DNA of 64,000 bases, taken from assembly GCA_000320605.2 (NCBI GenBank), contig KB445791.1, positions 1,763,854 to 1,827,853 of the forward strand. Direction: 5' to 3'. The first letter of the stretch is position 1. Each line of letters opens with the position of its first letter. This DNA is from Gelatoporia subvermispora B. Taxonomy: Eukaryota > Basidiomycota > Agaricomycetes > Polyporales > Gelatoporiaceae. Made by a program: the position numbers and the translations under genes. The notes under the pieces were generated by a model. That model made no database searches, had not been told where the DNA came from, and was given only the letters and a program-made list of their open reading frames with translations. Below are positions 1 to 12,345 of this stretch, one piece after another.

Positions 1-1056
1 GATGATATCGCCACAGGCGAATGTCCTCAACAGTTGGTAGGAGCACAGGCGGCAGACATTGTTGGAAGAACTTGTGCTAGTGCAAAGCACACGCACACGC
101 AGTTCCGACATCTGCTGAGACGTGTCGTATCGGTTCTCCGTGCACGGGACCTCCTATGGATAGACTGCGTCTCCTTCGATCCTCGCCTTCATTCATCATG
201 CTGCACCTCATGTTATGCCGCTGAAATGGGATGCTTTTTGTGGTAAGCCTATTAAGGGAAATGAAGGTCCTAGTCATGTGTCGACCGGACATTGAGCGAG
301 ACAACTCCGAGTCCTGCCAGTGGAAGTTACTCACACTGACAGTTACTTAGCGCCAGGCTCGAGCGATATTGCAAACACTTGTGTCTGGTCTAGTTCCGTC
401 TAGCCTCAAATCATGGAACGTCTGTGATTCGCCCATTACACAAACTCTAGCACCTCACAGGGGAGCTGCATGATCAAGTTGCAGATGTGCTGATAGTCCG
501 CAGTCATGGAAGCACAGCTAAATTCGTCTCTCCATACCGCTGCCCAGGCCATACGGTTCATGTCAAGTTTATCCTGTGTAATATCTGATCATCTATGAAT
601 GCTTACCGCTCTGGTATATTGACATGTCAAGCTCTGACATGTGCTATTTTCGGCCTTCCTCTGTTTGGCTTCTACATGTGCTATTAGGCTATGCATCTGA
701 CAGCCCGGAGGGCAGTATCACCACCACATTCGAAATGCGTGCATAGGAGCCCCTGGTATTTTGGACCCTTGGCAGGCACTCCTTGTCAACTATACCTGGA
801 AGACTTTCATAATACGGCATTTCCACCTGCAGCTGCCATGTCCTGTGTCTCTGATGCTGGCTCGTACAGTTGCTTCATATAAGACCTTTATACGAGACTC
901 TATAACTTGTTGTACTGGAAGTCCTCTGACTCTTCACCAAGATGTTACCTTTCTCCATTTATCGCTCATTATCTGCATCCCAAAATGTCGGGAATCAGCC
1001 CATAGACTCTGCTCGCTCTGAGTGCGAAACACCACGGGGCTCGATTCAAACTACTG
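1..1056. other. Non-coding stretch before the first gene
   Basis: Only short overlapping reading frames occur here, none with a recognisable domain or a chain of compatible splice sites. It presumably holds the promoter of the membrane-protein gene that follows. No tRNA, repeat or transposon signature was seen. Confidence 0.5.
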
Positions 1057-2694
1057 ATGATAATATCCCAGATGGATCGCGAGTCTTGTAACGATCGCCG
1101 CATCAGGTGCGCGCCACTGTTGCTAGATCCATGTCAGCTGAACGTGCTGAGCGTTGTCCAAGTGATTGTCATCTATGACCACCTGGTCAGTGTGTCCGGA
1201 GAGGTCCAGCACGTTTGGGGACGAGTATGGTCTAGTGTCAATGTGCTGTACTACGTTAATCGTTGGACGGCATTGGTATGGGCTTGCTTCAATGTTGCAG
1301 TCCTGTTCCCGGTGGAGTCGTACAAGGTAGATGAGTTGGTTATCTTACTTTGAGCACGTCTATTCCCCTGATAAGGCGTAGGGTAGTTCACACTGCACCT
1401 TCATTCCGAGCTGACTCGCACAATGGTAGTTGTGTAGGTGTTAATCGTACTTTGGCAATATGCCAAGCGCTATTGCAGTTTGTGTACCCGGGTGAGTCTT
1501 ATGGGACACACCCCACTTCATTGACACTACTGACGTTGGATATTAGTTTTCGCTGCCATTCGGGTATATGCGGTCAGCCATGGAAACCTTGTTCTGCCTT
1601 GTGCAGTGTTTGCTACAGGTATGACTGCTGCTATTGCGGGTATTGTGCGTGGTATCGTTCACTTCAAGCAACCACTATACCTTCATAAATGTGTATTTAT
1701 AGCTGAACAATCTCGCAACATCTGCATACCATTTCGATATACCCTCGATATCGAGCCCCATTGGTTCAACCAACTGTTCCCAAATATCTCAGTCACTGGC
1801 GGTATTCAGAATGTGAGTCATAGAGGTCGAACGATTAGTTATAACTAATTGATCACCCTCCGTAAGGCGTAGGTTTTCGCTTCGGGCTCAAAGCGGACGC
1901 AGTTAGTTGACTGCCAGCCACCAGAGCTCTACGCAGCCCCGGCATGTTGCATTATCGCAGAAACCATCGTATTATCCGTTACATTGTTCAAGGCGTACAT
2001 TTCGGCGGTGCATATCCGTAGCAAGCGTTCTCGAAGTCCTATAATGCAATCGGTGTTGGTGGGAGGTGAGGCCTGACGATTGCACCTCGTTAGGTATGAA
2101 ATAACACACCTTTTACTCCACTCCGTCAGGCGTTCTGTGGTTTCTGTGAGTCATCTATGCTGTCAAACTCTCTTCGCTCGTCTAAAATTCTCGACAGAGC
2201 CATCCTCGTCCTCAATATGTTTGCCATGTTCGCCACTGTGAGCAAAGTCAGTACTTGGCGACTACTTCTTCGACATCTATCGTGTGAACTATATGCTCAA
2301 CTCACCCCAGATCCTGAAATACGCGTCGTTATTCACAGTACCGTGCGTAACACCACGGATCAGGGATGTCATGGCTCTTCTGATTCGCCTCTATTGCTGA
2401 TTCAGCCTCAACTCTGTGATAATCTCTCGCTTCCTCCTCAATCTCCGCACGGTTGCATCGGATTCTGTCGATAATTCTCTTGAGACGAAGAACCCGTCGT
2501 TCATTCGCCATCAGAGCACCACCAAAAGTACGGAATCCAGCATGAGGTTTGCGTCCGTCGTTGGGAATATGGGAGAACCCCTCCGAACGGGATTTGACAT
2601 TATCGACGATGAAGATGTGGTGGGGCGGCTGCACGATCACGATAGGTTCGCGTACAATGCGCCCGGACAGGGTGGCAGAGAACAAGACTGTTAG
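1057..2694 (+). CDS. DUF6533 family multi-pass membrane protein, eight exons
   Basis: Function unknown. The family is an expanded group of Agaricomycete seven-TM-type proteins. Seen: exon 1 carries the DUF6533 signature, a hydrophobic helix followed by IYDHLVSVSGEVQHVW and a second helix with YYVNRW. Later exons give VFAAIRVYAVSHGN, further hydrophobic helices (CCIIAETIVLSVTLFKAY; VLWFLAILVLNMF) and the family-type C-terminus ISRFLLNLR followed by VVGNMGEPL. My intron model is 1320-1375, 1492-1546, 1813-1872, 2066-2129, 2146-2197, 2238-2310 and 2343-2405. All keep the frame, most start GTGAGT/GTGAGG-like, and the stop is TAG at 2692-2694. The start is uncertain: ATGs at 1057 and 1072 are in frame, but an upstream exon is possible. 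The first intron is the weakest join. Each piece looks like noise alone; only the spliced product is convincing. Confidence 0.72.
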
Positions 2695-3060
2695 ATCGTC
2701 ATTACCCCTTTCTCCCTTGTTGGGCCGCCAGCTCAGCGCACGTCCCCTTACGATGTACAGGAATCCTTTGCTGCCTCACGCTGCTGAAAACGCGAATCAT
2801 GAGTATCAATTTTCACGTGGTACATACGTATGTCACCTAGTCCATAACGAATACCTTCCCCGTTTATGGTCCATGCGCTTCCCTCTTGGATCTCTCCATC
2901 GTGTATCCTTTCCACTCTGACGCGCACTGTGCGTATCCTCTGACGTGGGACCAAATCTCGAACGGATCATGTTTTGATCAATCTTACCGACGAGCGCGAT
3001 GATCCATCTCTCTGAAAGACGCCTATCGCTAATTGGAGATACGCTTTGACCGAGGTGCAG
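2695..3060. other. Gap between DUF6533 gene and RBR fragment
   Basis: I looked here for the missing RING1/IBR exons of the downstream RBR fragment and found no cysteine-rich frame. The last bases (a CTTTGAC branch-like site and GTGCAG ending at 3060) look like the 3' end of an intron belonging to that fragment. A 68-codon minus-strand frame (2748-2954) has no recognisable domain. Confidence 0.45.
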
Positions 3061-3495
3061 GAGACAATTCTGCTATGTCTGCTTGGTGACCTGGAAAGAA
3101 TGCGGATGTGATGCATTCGACGAGCGCCACTTATTGGCGGCAGCCCAAGATCGCGTACAGCGTGAGTTACCTGCCGGGCCCCCTCCGGCGCCGGCAGAGA
3201 GCGGCAGAGTACCGTCGTATGATCGCTCGAGAGGCCAGTCGCTTGCGCGTCCACCATACATGCATCCACTACGAGTGGTGCTTGAGGGGAGGGGGCGGGC
3301 ATTGCGAACATTGCAACAAGTTCTTGGGAATATATCTTTTGGTCAATTACGGCAATATATCACATATTTCAACGTGTACTAAGTGACGCACTATAGAGCT
3401 GTAAGGGCTGTCGCATGTTGGCTTGCGTGCGTTGCCAATGCAATCAACTTTGCAGTGCGAGGATCTGCGGCCCCGGAAACGTCTCCCGTTGGTAG
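3061..3495 (+). pseudogene. Truncated RBR-type E3 ubiquitin ligase, C-terminal part only
   Basis: Seen: an exon after an intact acceptor encodes the second half of RING2 (RQFCYVC..TWKECGC), then the helical DERHLLAAAQDRV segment. After introns 3162-3207 (46 nt) and 3342-3396 (55 nt) come HTCIHYEWC, HCEHC and SCKGCRMLACVRC, the Cys/His tail found after RING2 in fungal RBR ligases, ending at TAG 3493-3495. Both introns are in frame with good signals, so this half is not scrambled. Missing: RING1, IBR and the first half of RING2 including the catalytic GC-H segment; the 366 bp upstream cannot hold them. Inference: a 5'-truncated remnant of a duplicated RBR gene. An exon placed unusually far upstream is not excluded. 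Confidence 0.65.
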
Positions 3496-4460
3496 AAATG
3501 AGCTAGGCAGCTAACCGGTTATTACCCTGGGCATTTTTCCAATCGTATGACTGTAGAACATGTTCGAAAAAAAGCTGATGACAGTTGACATTAGCATGGT
3601 TGGGCGACGACTGTATTGAGTGCTTGATATCCGGAAGCTCGATCGTGCCGTCTTTTCGCTTGTCGCTGCAGTCAAGAACAGCGGATGAGTCGACAGCCTG
3701 GATCACTTCAATGCATCGTAGATCTGCTTTCGGTGAAACCAGGAGGCCTTAAATGCGGTGTTGGGCCCGGGCCATATTCGAAGCCTATCCAGACGTTGTC
3801 ACTGATTCACTGCACGAGTGTTCATCGTGTGGTGGCAGTGTTCCGCACGTCAACACGCGGATACTATGCCAGACTTTGTGAGCATCAGGACGAGTATCGA
3901 GAGGCATGCCAGATGAGCATGGAACCCTCGTTTGAGGAGGCAGAGAACATTGGGCAAGGTGGCTCATTCCGCGCCGTGGGGGCACCAGTTAGCGTGATGC
4001 GTAGACGCGCCGCGGCACGGTGCAGCGCTGAGGCTGCTGCTGCTTGCAGCAGACACACGACCAGCACGGGCAGCGCTGGGCAGCCACAGGAACATATCCA
4101 TTCTCTGCTCGGCCTCCATATCGCAACTTCCTCCTGATTTGGTGCTTGTTAGCTCTTGTGGCTGATGCTCCCCCGCACATGTCTCCTTTCTAATGTTGCT
4201 CTCTCTCTCAGGGGCATCCCACTCGATGTGATGTCAGCCAAGTTTCATCCGCCCTACCCCGTTCCATGACATCCTCGAGCCTAACCTGGCAGGGCCGCAT
4301 CCCATGAGGCCATCCGAACCCGTCCTACTTGGGGTGCAGGCGTATTTCCCCGCACGTTTTCCCGGCCCCTAGGATGCATTGTCACACCTATAACTACTAG
4401 TAGTATCGGGTCCGCAGTCTGGTCTGACTGTCGCACCGCACCCATTGTCAGGTTGTCACT
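3496..4460. other. Intergenic region between RBR fragment and RBR gene
   Basis: Contains a 150-codon plus-strand frame (3685-4137) without recognisable domain, hydrophobic pattern or plausible splicing into a neighbour; I treat it as chance. The last few hundred bases should carry the promoter of the RBR gene starting at 4461. Confidence 0.4.
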
Positions 4461-5765
4461 ATGTCTGCATCATCTAGCACATCAACTCGTAGACATGGCC
4501 GCTACTATCAGGAATCCGACGTATTCTCGTCGCTGTTCACGTACATCGCAAATCTAGGCCTAGATGACTTGGACGAACTGGAGTCACATTCGAAGAATAC
4601 ACGTCGGGATGGTACACTAACAAGCTCTTCGGCACCGCTAAGCGACGAGGAGCTTGCACTGCAGTTGTTTTGGGAGGAGGCCCAGCCACTCCTGAGCATC
4701 GCCAAAGATTTCTTGGTTGGGGGAAGCCGTGTCGAAGATGACTCACAAACACTACTCGATGAATTTGCCGCTGTCGAAGAGATGGCACGGCTAGACCATG
4801 AGATGGCCATTGCTCTTTCCGAAGGAAGGGATCCTCCTCCGAGGCTTCCACCAATACCCATATCCAGGAGTCCGTTCCTCAGCCATGTCGTCGACTTTAG
4901 TTCCGACATTGACGCACGGCATGAGTCAGAGTCAGTCCACGTCTTTTCGTTACATTATGCACTTCTAAGCACGAAATTATACCCACACCAGTGACACTGC
5001 CGTCATATCGCGATCACCTTCCCCCGATTCCTCCACAACGACATCTACACATAGCACACCAGCAACATCTCCAACCGTGTCTGTTACATCGCTACCTGAA
5101 GATAAAGAAGTAGTATCCAGGTATATAGTATTAGCGCTCCAAATTGTGCGGTATCAATAACTATGAACGTTTGCAGAGTATTGGAAGCATGCACAGCGTG
5201 CGGGGACAATATCGACGACACTGTGCTGGTCGCTCCATGTGGTCACGCCTACGATATTCCGTGCATTGAGACCATGTTTCGCATGGCCACAGTCGACGAG
5301 TCCGCCTATCCGCCGCGCTGCTGCCAAAAAGCGATTGCCCTCGCCGACGTGCGCGAACATCTCTCCTCACGGCTTGTCGACACCTTCGAGACAAAGTCCG
5401 TCGAGTTCGGCACACCAAACCGCGTCTACTGCTATCGTGCGGCATGTTCCAAGTTTCTCGGAGCCAAATTGTCCGAGCCGTGCTCGATGACATGTAGTGC
5501 ATGCTTCGCGGTCACGTGTGGAGGCTGCAAGCTGGAAGCGCACCCCGGCCAAGGCTGTTCGGCGCGCATGGACCAGCCGGTATTGGACCTTGCAAAGGAG
5601 CAGAAGTGGCAGCGATGCCCAACATGCCAGCATGTCGTGGAGTTGACAGTCGGGTGCTACCACATGGAATGCATATGCAAGAGCCAGTTCTGCTATCTAT
5701 GCGGAGCGGCATGGAAGAAATGCCCATGTCCGCAATTCGCTGTCCCGCCAGAACTGCAAGATTAA
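4461..5765 (+). CDS. RBR (RING-IBR-RING) E3 ubiquitin ligase
   Basis: Predicted to pass ubiquitin from an E2 to a RING2 cysteine and then to substrate. Model: exons 4461-4930, 4992-5120 and 5177-5765 (introns 61 and 56 nt), 395 aa. The first about 160 residues are acidic and Ser-rich, with a DEELALQLFWEEA helix usual ahead of fungal RBR modules. RING1 starts at CTACGDN..LVAPCGH, with the late pair PPRCC. IBR runs from VYCYRAAC to HPGQGC. RING2 is RCPTCQHVVELTVGCYHMEC; the cysteine in GCYH is the expected catalytic residue, followed by QFCYLCGAAWKKCPCP. Odd: it stops 8 residues after CPCPQF, without the Cys/His tail present in the fragment at 3061-3495. Converges on MPH1 with only 148 bp between stops. 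Substrate unknown. Confidence 0.88.
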
Positions 5766-5913
5766 GCCTGTTGAACCTGCATGGCCGGACCCATCAACTT
5801 CCGCAGATACCCGTAGCATATATCTAGGTTATTTACGGAACAGCACGATTTATGACACCATGACGAGATTATAGTAATGCATGTAACATGCAATCGATAT
5901 GTGAGCTGTGGGC

Positions 5914-8900
5914 CTACTCGCTCGATAGATACGATACCTCCGCGTCGTCATCGACGACGAAGCTGCCGAATTCGTACTCGTCTGTTTCGTCTCGCGGAGA
6001 GCTCGATGCCATCGGCTGCGCCGCCATTCTCGAAGGACCAGCGTGCGCATATGCACCTCGCCTCGCGGGCCGGTTCGCAAAGAAAGGACCTCCCTGAGCT
6101 TGGGTCAGGAGGCTGCGACGGTATACTGCCGACTGATCGTAAGATGGCGAAGCTTGCGTAGGATCCTCCTGTACGAAGTCCTTCTCGTATCCATCCCTGT
6201 CAGATGAGGAGCCCACACTGTGTTCATCACCGGAGTGCGTTGCCTCGACGTCCAGCCACGGGTTCAGTCGCTGGGCTTCCCGGATGTCCTTGAACTTCCG
6301 CTTCTTCGTTTTCCGTGCTGCTGGCTGCGGAGCTGGAGGAGGAGAGGAAGAGCCAGCACGGCGTTGTAGCCGTCCTTGCGGAGGAGGCATCGCGAGCGGC
6401 GAGGAATCTATCAGCTCAGCTACCCGCTTCTTAGCTTGTCTCCCCGGAACACGGATGGCGCAGGATGGCGCCGGCTCCTCATCCTCTGGTGCGACGACTG
6501 GTCTCGAGAAGCGCAACGGGAGCGCCGGGGGTGGCATGTCAGGCCGGAGTGTATCCTGTCGACTTGTTGGTGAATCTAACGACGCCTGCGGTCTCAACTC
6601 CCCCTTCGGTGATGTAGGCGACGAGAAGAGTTCATCCGCGCGAGGAATCTGTTCGGGGGATTGCTTCGTAAGGGAACGTATGGGAGAGAGCAGTCGAATC
6701 TCAGGATCGTCGTCGTCTTCGATCAGCCACGACATGTCCGCGTTGTCTGCGGGATGATCTGCGGATCCACTCCGGGATGAGGGTGAGTCAGGAATGTCGA
6801 TCGTGGAGCTGTTCCCAGAGATGTGCTTGCTGCCGCTTGTGGTGCTTGTACTGCGGGACTTGAGGGGCTGCCCAGGCGACGAACTTAAAGAAATAGAAGA
6901 CGGCGGAGATCGAGGGACATGTTCTGGGGGAGCTGGAGCTGGAGTAGTTAAATCAATGACATCCTCTTCCTTGATCTGAGGAAGGGGTTTCCTCCGTGGC
7001 GATGGTGTCCTAGGTGACTGTATGCGGCGTTTAGAGGTCTTCGACGGGGGCAGCGCGGTCGACAGTCCTGCTTCAATGGCAGCGTCCTCTTCATCGTCCT
7101 CGCCCATGCGATCGAAGTCGGCTAGGGGCACCACGTCGACGTCTGCTTTTTTCCGTCGTTTGGGTTTCTTGGGAGGACTGCCAGTCGTGACATCCTTCGC
7201 AGGCATGGTGGCTGTTCTACGAGGTTTCTTCTTTGTCTTCGACGTCTCCGTCAGTGCCGATGTGGACAATGTCCTGCGACCCCCAAATACACCTGCTGCA
7301 ATCTCCTTGTCATCATCGTCGGACTCTCCTGCTAATATGTCGAACTCCTTCTGCTTCTTCGTCCGCTTTTTCGCGCCCGCACCTTTCGCGATGAGGTCTT
7401 TGACATTCACGAAGCCGTTTGCAGCGCCTGCGGGGATATTGCGATCGGGATTATCATCCCTCTTACGCCGCTTCGCCTTTGAATTGGGTTCGTCGTCGCC
7501 CGCAAAAGAGCGTTTCCGCGAAGAATCCTCGCGGACATGCTCCTCAATTTCCATCACCATCTCGACGCAGTCTGGCTTGACATGCTCTGGCAAGAGACGT
7601 GGAACGTCGCCATACAGCTCCAGGTGTTCCGCGCGCACGATGAATTGCTGTACCTCCTTATAGGAACTCTGAGCCTTTGCCCAGTTGTGCTCTTCCCGGC
7701 CCTGCGCGAGCAAGACGTGAACGTAGCCATCCTTCTTGCGGCCTGTACGACCGACGCGTTGTAACTTGATAAATTTTAGAGGGATCACTTTACTTAGCAT
7801 CAGACGTGCGACTCACCATGCGGATCGGAGTCTTCTGAGCGTCGTAGCATACGATCAGGTCGACTTCGCCGATATCCAATCCTTCTTCGCCAATGGACGT
7901 GGACACAAGGACATTAAATTCTCCCGTTTTGAACTTGTTTATAATCTGGTTATGAATATAAACGCATTAGCGGCATTTTGTGCATTGTGCTAGTTCAGAC
8001 GTACCTCAAGCTGTTCCTTCTGTGTATGACCTTTCCTGCCCTTTGTGTCCGTGCCCTGTCCGATGAAGCGCGTTGCCCGGATGAGAGGGTTATGGTGAGA
8101 TAACAGCTCGACCACCTCGTCTACGCATTGACGAAAGGATACAAAGACGATTGCGCGGGACTCGGCTGCGCTGTCTGCGGCCTGCTGACCGGGCGTCCTC
8201 TCATCCTTATCAAGCATTTCCTTGGCGAAGTGCTGGACTAACAGCTCCTGAAGCTTCTCCATCTTCGGGTGCAACGGGAATCCTCTCTGCTTCATAGAGC
8301 GCACTTCAGACATCAGAGTCTGGAAGGCCTTCTCTTTCTGAGTTGCGGAGTTCTTCTTGGGGTCGCTATCCCCGGTCGCAATGTCGTGTAGAGCAGTATA
8401 GCACATCTCCATACTGGCCTCGAACTGAACGCATCCTCTCATAGGCTGTGCCAGACAAAAAAGAGTAAGAGATGACGTACAAGGTAGCTCATTGCGCGAG
8501 CGAGTGGCTGCAGCCTGTTAAGAAATCCAGACAGGTATGGCGGCGCTCTCTTCGTCTTTATTTCTCCCATGCCGGTTCTACACCGAAAGTGATGTAGTGT
8601 TGACGCCTCCGCGTTATGGAGAATCCCGTTACTCTGAAGCTGCTTGATCATCGGCTGCAAACAAATCAAGACACGAAAGCTTTTGGTGAGATTTGCTGTC
8701 TTACTTGCATGACTGCCGCCAAGAGATCCTTGATCTTATTGAGCTCGTCCGACAACTTGATGCAATGTTGCTGTATATGCTTCTTATGCATGTAAGAATG
8801 TAGATCCATGCTCTTCTCGTCTCGGATCTCAACATGACTTATATGTAATGCATCCACGATTGCTTGAACGGCCTCTGGGTTGCCCCCAGGTGTAGCTGTC

Positions 8901-10321
8901 AATGCTAAAACACGGAAATGGGGGTTTTTCGCCATCATGAAGCGTACGACCTGAGCGTAAGCGTAGTCGCCACTACCCTTGTGTGCTTCATCTAACAGCA
9001 TAGTCCGATCAGACGATGACGACGTTTGGTAGTTTTGGGAATGAAATAAGCCTCACCAATGACAAGCAGGACTATCCGGCCAGGATCACAATTATCCGAT
9101 GTCAAGTCACTCATCAACGTCTGGGGCGTCATATAGAAAACTCGCTTCTCGTCCCACTGGAGAAGACACATGAAGTACTGTTGAGACATCAACACGGTCA
9201 CATACCAGCCCCGAGCGTTTAATCCGAGATGTTTCACCGGTGAGCTCAGCTGCATGACTGCCGGGTATGCCGCACGTTCGGTGACACGCATCAATTTGCT
9301 GGGCTACAAGCGGCTTTGTTGGGGCAACGAACACAACTTTCCCTTCAGGGAACCAGGTGTAGACTTTCCACGGATTTGCATCAGTAGTATGACAGGCATT
9401 ATATGAATGAACACACAATTGAGCATTACTACCCCTGCTATGAATGTCTTCCCAAGCCCAGTTGGTAGTGACACAAGAGTATTCTCGAATAGGCAGTGTT
9501 TCACAATGTTGAATTGATAATCGCGTTTCGGCTGATTGAGAGGATATAGCCAACGTCGAGCAGCAAGTAAGTCAGGTACTAGTTTCATGGGTGGCGGCTG
9601 CAGGGGAATATTGAGCATATGTCAGGGGAAATGCTATCAATGACCTCATACCGGTCTTGGGAAGGAGGGTCAGTCGAAAGACACAATGCTTACGAGTTGT
9701 AACTCACCCTACGGATACGAAAGGCGCAGGGAACTGTTCGAATTCCATGGCCTCTTCGTCCTCATCGTCGCCCTCAAAGGATGCCTTCCCTTTCCCTTTC
9801 CCTATACTCTTCCTCCTCTTCCACCCCGTCTTGGCGAATTGTGTGTGATCCCATTGCTTAGTCTTCCGGGAGCGACCTGCTGGTTGAGTTCGAGAGCTGG
9901 ACGCCGTCCGCTGCAGCGAGGTTGCACCGTTTGATCTAGGTTTCGCAGCCACCTCATGGACCGGGTCCCCAAACAATGTCGTCTGCACCGCATTCTTCGA
10001 AGGACGCCTCTGAACGGTGTTACTGGGTCCGGCGATTGGTCTCAAGGATGACGAAGTGGCTTGCCCAGTTTGTGTCCGACAAATCTCGTCGATGCGTTGC
10101 AGCTCTGCATCATCCAGGTCTATGTCGAACGAGTCAAAGTCATCAGTGTCGCTGAGTTCGATCACTTCACGAGATGTGGCGGGACGTCCAGCAGGCGGTG
10201 GTGCTCTGGTCTGCTCACTAGCAGGCTGTTTGGGGGGCTGTGTATGTGCAGCCTCAATAGCATCCACTTGGTTCAGGAATGCAGAATCAAGCTCATCGTC
10301 GAAGTAGTCGTCCGAGCTCAT
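5914..10321 (-). CDS. MPH1: ATP-dependent DNA helicase of the MPH1/FANCM family
   Basis: A 3'-5' superfamily 2 helicase that remodels forks and D-loops in recombination and crosslink repair. Seen in order on the minus strand: acidic N-terminus starting [14 protein letters not shown] (ATG at 10321), QPKRDYQ, Walker [14 protein letters not shown], motif Ia [24 protein letters not shown] box [56 protein letters not shown] and motif [16 protein letters not shown] long low-complexity basic/acidic tail of over 500 residues follows in the last exon (7800-5914). There are about eight introns; the exact joins were not all fixed, and the first (near 9713-9600) is ambiguous. N-terminal motifs VIELSDTDD (residues 53-61, SIM-like) and QTTLFG (113-118, PIP-like) are suggestive only. 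A longer in-frame start at 10396 exists, but family members begin near SSDDYFDD. Confidence 0.93.
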
Positions 10322-10483
10322 GCTAGCCCGGCCTGGGAGCGTGTGGATGAGTGAGACGCGAGATCGCGAGGAGAGGAAGGCGGACGCGTCGCGCACATGT
10401 GACTAGCACGTGGCACTCCCCTCTTCGCCACGGCTAACATTTCTTCTCCAACTCCCAGTCAGTATCCGCTCATCATTTCCGCC

Positions 10484-12345
10484 ATGTCGGCTGAAACCAT
10501 TGCTCGTTGGAACGCTATCCCCCTCGAACGTCCACAAGATGACTCCCCGCACCCGCTGAAGGTACCGATTGCCCTCCTCTAGCGATCTCAGAACGCACGC
10601 TGCATGCTCTCCCTCCCCTCACCTTCTTCAGCGTCAACGAGAACATGATGACAGCAAGGACGAGGGCACAGAGAGCGAAGACAATGTCTCTATTGTATCT
10701 CGCTCTCCTTCCCCTTCCTCTCGCGATCCCAATGCTATGAGTATTGACAAATACGACGAATATGTCAATGGCGAGGAACGCGAGGTCATCACGGTCAATA
10801 CCAGAATAAAAGCCAGCAATAAGGGCTTCATGATGCTCGCCAACATGGGCTGGAGTGACGGGCAGCCTCTAGGTCTGGCGGGAGATGGTGAGTAGAACAT
10901 CTGTATCAGTCAGTCCAATCGTTAAACGATCTCTCAGGCCGAGTGGATCCGGTTCCGTTCTATGTCAAGAATGACCTGACTGGTTTAGGTAAAGCCAATC
11001 AGGATGTGCGTATGAGTAAGTTGTGCGGTAGTTCTGTGGTTATCATGGCTGTATTAAGTGATCCTTCCACAAGTCGAGTCTACTGTATCACAACGCCGCG
11101 GGCTCGAGGTCGAACGTCAAACGAAGGAGACCGAAGAGCAGCGGAAAGCACGAGAGGTCAGCTTCTGGCATGACACATCTGTTTCCAAAGTCTGATCATT
11201 GTCATGCCTACACCCCTTTATAGGATGCAGTGGCTAAGAAAGCCGCTCTCCAATCGGAGATATCCTCAACCCTGAAAGCATTCTACTGCGAGCTCTGTGA
11301 AAAGCAATTCCAGAATGTCGCTCAATACGATGAGCACACGAACTCATACGCGCACCACCACAAAGCTCGTTTCAGAGACATGCAGCTCGCGCAACGTGCC
11401 AACCGGAATACGCAGGAAGAGCTCGAGAAGAGAAAGGAGAAGGAGCGGAAACGAGAGGAGAAAGAGTTGAGGAAGCTCGCGAAGGCTGCAGGTATCAAAC
11501 TCGCGAAGCCACCAGTATCTCTGTTGGCTCCCACTGCAGCTGCAGAGGATCCATCCACGACTACAAGCGCAGGTGATAGTGAGGCAAGGCCTGCTCCTGT
11601 CAAAAAATCCGGATGGGCTACTGTATCATCACCTGCAACTCCGGCAACGTCCGCTGAATCTGCAGCTGCAGCTGCGCCTGCTGTCCCGTCCTCCAGTACA
11701 TCTGGCTCCAAGCGCTCTGGATGGGCCACAGTTGGCGCCACAGCATCTGAAGCCTCGACATCTGCGTCTCCATCCACGTCAGCCTCTACTGCTGCAGGCG
11801 GTGCTACTTACACGAGCTCGTCACAAGCTCAACGTGATCCGGCGCCTCCATCTCAACAGGAGGAGTCTGCGCCCTCGAGGGCTGCCCCGTCTTTCCGTAC
11901 GGGTGGTTGGACATCACTCGATACTGGCAGTACTATCTCACCCGCGCCAACTCCGCATCCCCCGCCCTCACCCCCGCCATCTGCCCCTCCTGAGCCCGCA
12001 CCTGCGAATTCCCACCTACAGCCACCTCGCTCTGGCTTCGCGTCAATCCCACCGGCGGTTCCATCAGCTCCGTCATCGGATACACGCGATGGTTGGTCGT
12101 CTGCGACCAGTCATCCCATCGGATCTAGTCAGCCAGCCAGACCAGATTCCGTATTTTCAATGCCGCCGGATCCAGCGCCTCCGGCGAGCAATCTATCGAA
12201 CAAGCCTGCACGAACACAGCCTCAGCTGCCGACTCCACCATCGCACACATCTGACCGCAGACCACCCGCAGCGATTGTTCGTCAAGAAGCGTCTCGGTCT
12301 GGTTGGCAGCAATTCCGGGCTGGTGCACCTGGGCGTCGCAGGTGA
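10484..12345 (+). CDS. G-patch and C2H2 zinc-finger protein (GPATCH8-like)
   Basis: Probable nuclear RNA-processing factor; G-patches usually activate DEAH-box helicases. Seen: ATG at 10484 (SAETIARWNAIPLERPQ), intron 10562-10631 (70 nt, in frame), then an acidic Ser-rich stretch and the G-patch, starting IKASNKGFMMLANMGWSDGQPLG. It continues across an intron near 10890-10937 into GRVDPVPFYVKNDLTGLG. After two more introns comes a C2H2 finger, FYCELCEKQFQNVAQYDEH with a second His downstream, followed by a strongly charged helix (LEKRKEKERKREEKELRKL). The remaining about 260 residues are Pro/Ser/Ala-rich with repeated SGWATV/GGWTSL/SGWQQF motifs. Domain order and the post-finger charged helix match the GPATCH8/fungal homologue layout. 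Divergent from MPH1 with a 162-bp shared upstream region. Confidence 0.87.

Noticed and set aside
2329..2954. Minus-strand frames of 118 and 68 codons
   Set aside because: The first is antisense to the last exons of the DUF6533 gene, whose family motifs are clear; the second shows no domain and no splice partner.
3685..4137. 150-codon plus-strand frame
   Set aside because: No domain, atypical composition, no compatible splice sites to the RBR loci.
7022..7663. 213-codon plus-strand frame
   Set aside because: Antisense of the MPH1 C-terminal low-complexity region, Ser/Phe-rich from reading Lys/Asp codons backwards.
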